NCBI GenBank assembly: GCA_028718065.1
Contig: JAQUMP010000204.1
Coordinates: forward strand, 1-6,528
Length of the DNA stretch: 6,528 nucleotides
Direction: 5' to 3'
Source of the DNA: Chitinivibrionales bacterium
GTDB taxonomy: Bacteria > Fibrobacterota > Chitinivibrionia > Chitinivibrionales > FEN-1185
Position numbers and translations under genes: made by a program. Below are positions 4,559-6,528 of this stretch, in pieces (the stretch's first letter is position 1; each line of letters begins with the position of its first letter). The notes beneath the pieces are model-generated. The model ran no database searches, was not told where the DNA came from, and saw only the letters and a program-made list of their open reading frames with translations.

Positions 4559-5395
4559 ATGATAAATATTGACACACCGGACCAATTAATCTCCTCGCAC
4601 GCGATCAAGGGTGATCCGACCGCCTTTTATCTGCTTATTATTCCCTTTGCAAAGAGCACCTATCTTGCCCTGCGCAATAACGGCATGGACCATAAAAACG
4701 CCATGTCCACCCTGGCGCCCTTTATAAAAAAGCTTTACGAAAGCCGCGATACCCTGGTGCAGGCCGAATCGGGTGAGGCGTGGTACCGCAAAAACGAACA
4801 GAAGGCCGGCATCCTTCAACAACCGGAAGCCGGGCAAATCGATCTTGAAAATATCGTGCCGCCGAATGCGGCCCTGTTTGAAAACGACCTGCAAACTTTT
4901 TTAATGCGCCTTAACCACCGCGAGCAAAACCGCACGATCCGAACGCCCGGGCAGCGGCGCATGCAAAGCATTTGGATTAAAATCGGCGTTGCAATCGCCA
5001 TCATTATTATTATTCCGCTCGCGCTTATCGCCGTCCTTTCGGCCACCCATTATTATTGTTCATTCACCATCGCCAACAACAAGAGCGCCTTCTCGCTTAC
5101 CCTGCCGTTTGATTTTGCAAAAACAAAATTCGCGCCGCAAATGTCCGCGCATGATTCCGCCGCTTTAATAAAACCGCCTGAAATCGAACCGGCGGTTAAG
5201 GACACCAAAACCGTTATGGTTATTGCGCCGCCCGTTAAAAAACCCCTTGTCAAACCGAAAATCATCCGTCGCGATACGCTGGAAGTAAAAACGCCTTCCG
5301 AACCGGCGCTGTCACCGGCGCCCCAGGATAGTTCATCCAACCCACCGGGCGACCTTAATTCCCCGCAGGACGAAGTCGGCTTTATTTATTTTTGA
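4559..5395 (+). CDS. Single-pass membrane protein with a sigma-region-2-like N-terminus and Pro-rich periplasmic tail
   Basis: A 278-residue protein I do not recognise as a named family. Residues about 6-62 (DQLISSHAIKGDPTAFYLLI, then helical sequence ending FIKKLYE) resemble the start of ECF sigma factor region 2 (a 'D.LI..a..GD..AF..L' pattern), but no region 4 or helix-turn-helix follows. A polar linker runs to about 138 and is basic just before the membrane (RTPGQRRMQSIWIK). One hydrophobic helix at about 142-163 has an Ile run. The positive-inside rule places the N-terminus in the cytoplasm and residues 164-278 in the periplasm. That tail is rich in Pro and Lys (APPVKKPLVKPKIIRR, then SEPALSPAPQDSSSNPP), as in extended periplasm-spanning segments. 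It ends 6 bases before lptD and is probably co-transcribed with it, hinting at an envelope role. No clear Shine-Dalgarno precedes the ATG. Confidence 0.75.
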   Translation: MINIDTPDQLISSHAIKGDPTAFYLLIIPFAKSTYLALRNNGMDHKNAMSTLAPFIKKLYESRDTLVQAESGEAWYRKNEQKAGILQQPEAGQIDLENIVPPNAALFENDLQTFLMRLNHREQNRTIRTPGQRRMQSIWIKIGVAIAIIIIIPLALIAVLSATHYYCSFTIANNKSAFSLTLPFDFAKTKFAPQMSAHDSAALIKPPEIEPAVKDTKTVMVIAPPVKKPLVKPKIIRRDTLEVKTPSEPALSPAPQDSSSNPPGDLNSPQDEVGFIYF

Positions 5396-5401
5396 TCCGT
5401 T

Positions 5402-6528
5402 ATGCCCAAATTCCCCTCGTACCGTAATTCTCCGGCTTTTTTGGCTGTTTCCGCTGCCGTTTTTGGGGTGCTGCTCTTGACGGTTCCGGGTAAAGCGCAA
5501 CCGCTGCAACCGGGGATTCCTGCGCCGGGAAGCAGACCGCCGCTTGACACAACGCACACCGCCGATTCCCTGCGCGCCGCCCGCGACACCACCGGCGCCG
5601 TAAAAAAACACATAAAAAGCAACGGTATTACCGATGTGGTTACCTACGAGGCCGCCACGATCGATTACGATTTTAGCGAAAAAGTCCTGGTCCTAACCGG
5701 CAACGCCTCATTATCGTACCAGAACATGACGCTCTTCGCGGATACGATCCGCTACCAAACACAAACCAACATGCTCAGCGCCGTGGGCAGGCCCCAGTTT
5801 ATCGAGGAGGGCGACACCACGATCGGCGTCTCCATGGTTTACAACATGAAAACCAGGCGCGGCCGCGTGCAATACGCGACCACCCACACGGGAGGGTCGG
5901 CCTTTAACGGCAACCTGGTGGTTAAATCCGAACAGAGCCAGTTTTACGTGGAGCAGGGCGACGTGACCACCTGCGTTCACATTGAGGAGCCGCACTACTA
6001 TTTTTGCGGTAAAATTCTTAAAATAATCCCCAACGATAAAATCGTCGCCCGTCCGCTGGTCTTTGATATCGCCGACGTGCCCGTGGCCATTTTGCCGTAC
6101 TTTGTTTTTCCCATCGAGCGTAATCGCAAGAGCGGTTTTTTGACCCCCGTCTGGGGCGGCCATCCGGGCTCGGGCGGGTTTCTTGACAATGTAGGATACT
6201 ATTTCGTGCCCAGCGATTATGTCGATTTTTTGGGGTCGGCGCGGATTTCGGAATTTCAGGACTTCCTGTTTAATGCTTCCAGCCGCTACAACCTGCGCTA
6301 CCGGCTGAGCGGCTCGGTTGCCGCGCAGTTCGCCATGACCGGCGGTTTTCTGCAGCAGACGCAGCGCTGGTCGCTCGATTACGCCCATAACCAGAACCTG
6401 CTGCCCGACGGCTCCTTTACACTTGCGGGCCGCGGCAGCTTAGTAAGCGACAAGAGTTATTACACCCAGTTTTCCGAAGACACCTCGCAGCTCATTAACA
6501 AATCGGTCACCGCCAACCTCTCCCTGAC
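5402..6528 (+). CDS. lptD: LPS-assembly protein LptD (OstA/Imp), N-terminal part, runs off the window
   Basis: Outer-membrane translocon that, with lipoprotein LptE, inserts lipopolysaccharide into the outer leaflet. 375 residues are visible with no stop. A signal peptide (RNSPAFLAVSAAVFGVLLLTVPGKA) spans 8-32 with likely cleavage after A32. It is followed by a Pro/Thr-rich linker to about 75. Residues about 80-175 form the LptA-like jelly roll (repeated beta units such as VTYEAATIDYDF and TLFADTIRYQTQTNMLSAVG). Then come the family blocks GDVTTC (186-191) with EEPHYYF, KIIPNDKIVARPLVF at 207-221, and VPVAILPYFVFPIERNRKSGFLTP at 226-249 (shown here as key residues P227, P232, P237, R242, G245). 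The rest is the start of the barrel. C191 and C202 may be disulfide cysteines. No Shine-Dalgarno is seen before the ATG, so translation may be coupled to the gene 6 bases upstream. Confidence 0.9.
   Translation, partial: MPKFPSYRNSPAFLAVSAAVFGVLLLTVPGKAQPLQPGIPAPGSRPPLDTTHTADSLRAARDTTGAVKKHIKSNGITDVVTYEAATIDYDFSEKVLVLTGNASLSYQNMTLFADTIRYQTQTNMLSAVGRPQFIEEGDTTIGVSMVYNMKTRRGRVQYATTHTGGSAFNGNLVVKSEQSQFYVEQGDVTTCVHIEEPHYYFCGKILKIIPNDKIVARPLVFDIADVPVAILPYFVFPIERNRKSGFLTPVWGGHPGSGGFLDNVGYYFVPSDYVDFLGSARISEFQDFLFNASSRYNLRYRLSGSVAAQFAMTGGFLQQTQRWSLDYAHNQNLLPDGSFTLAGRGSLVSDKSYYTQFSEDTSQLINKSVTANLSL

Noticed and set aside
5711..6388. Open frame of 225 codons on the minus strand
   Set aside because: It lies wholly antisense to lptD, which has a signal peptide, LptA-like domain and barrel motifs. 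The shadow shows none.

Overview
The window looks like chromosomal DNA of a Gram-negative (diderm) bacterium, since it carries the N-terminal part of the outer-membrane LPS transporter LptD. The protein style (Ser/Thr/Pro-rich linker after the LptD signal peptide, weak or absent Shine-Dalgarno before lptD, a membrane protein with a sigma-region-2-like N-terminus) fits the FCB/Fibrobacterota side of the tree. That placement is an impression from sequence style and is low confidence.

Region 1 (about 1-2735, minus strand) is a riboflavin biosynthesis operon transcribed right to left: ribD (bifunctional deaminase/reductase), ribE (riboflavin synthase) and ribBA (DHBP synthase fused to GTP cyclohydrolase II). 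The genes are packed tightly: 4 bases between ribD and ribE, and an ATGA stop/start overlap between ribE and ribBA. ribBA is broken: its cyclohydrolase half loses homology near base 108, about 30 codons after the zinc-binding cysteines, and ends at an unrelated stop. No reading frame past the break restores the family sequence. The first ~107 bases instead hold an open plus-strand frame of different character, so a rearrangement or an assembly join lies there. No lumazine synthase gene (ribH) and no FMN riboswitch is visible.

Region 2 (about 2806-4360, minus strand) is a more AT-rich, accessory-looking module: a nucleotidyltransferase-fold gene (DUF6036/AbiEii-like) followed by a winged-helix protein of about 350 residues, an arrangement resembling toxin-antitoxin or phage-defence pairs. 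The nucleotidyltransferase is damaged. Its first 112 residues are normal for the fold, but the middle is missing, and what looks like its original C-terminus survives in another frame, running into the start of the winged-helix gene. Upstream is a near-consensus sigma-70 promoter (TTGAAA, 17 bases, TATAAT) overlapped by a 22-base-period array of two and a half repeats, each with a CTTA-ATA-TAAG inverted repeat. This looks like an autoregulatory operator.

Region 3 (4559-6528, plus strand) is divergent from region 2. It holds a single-pass membrane protein of unknown function (sigma-region-2-like N-terminus, one membrane helix, Pro-rich periplasmic tail). After 6 bases comes lptD, which runs off the right end of the window. 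The 292-base divergent intergenic region holds the promoter signals for both directions and a perfect 12-base palindrome.
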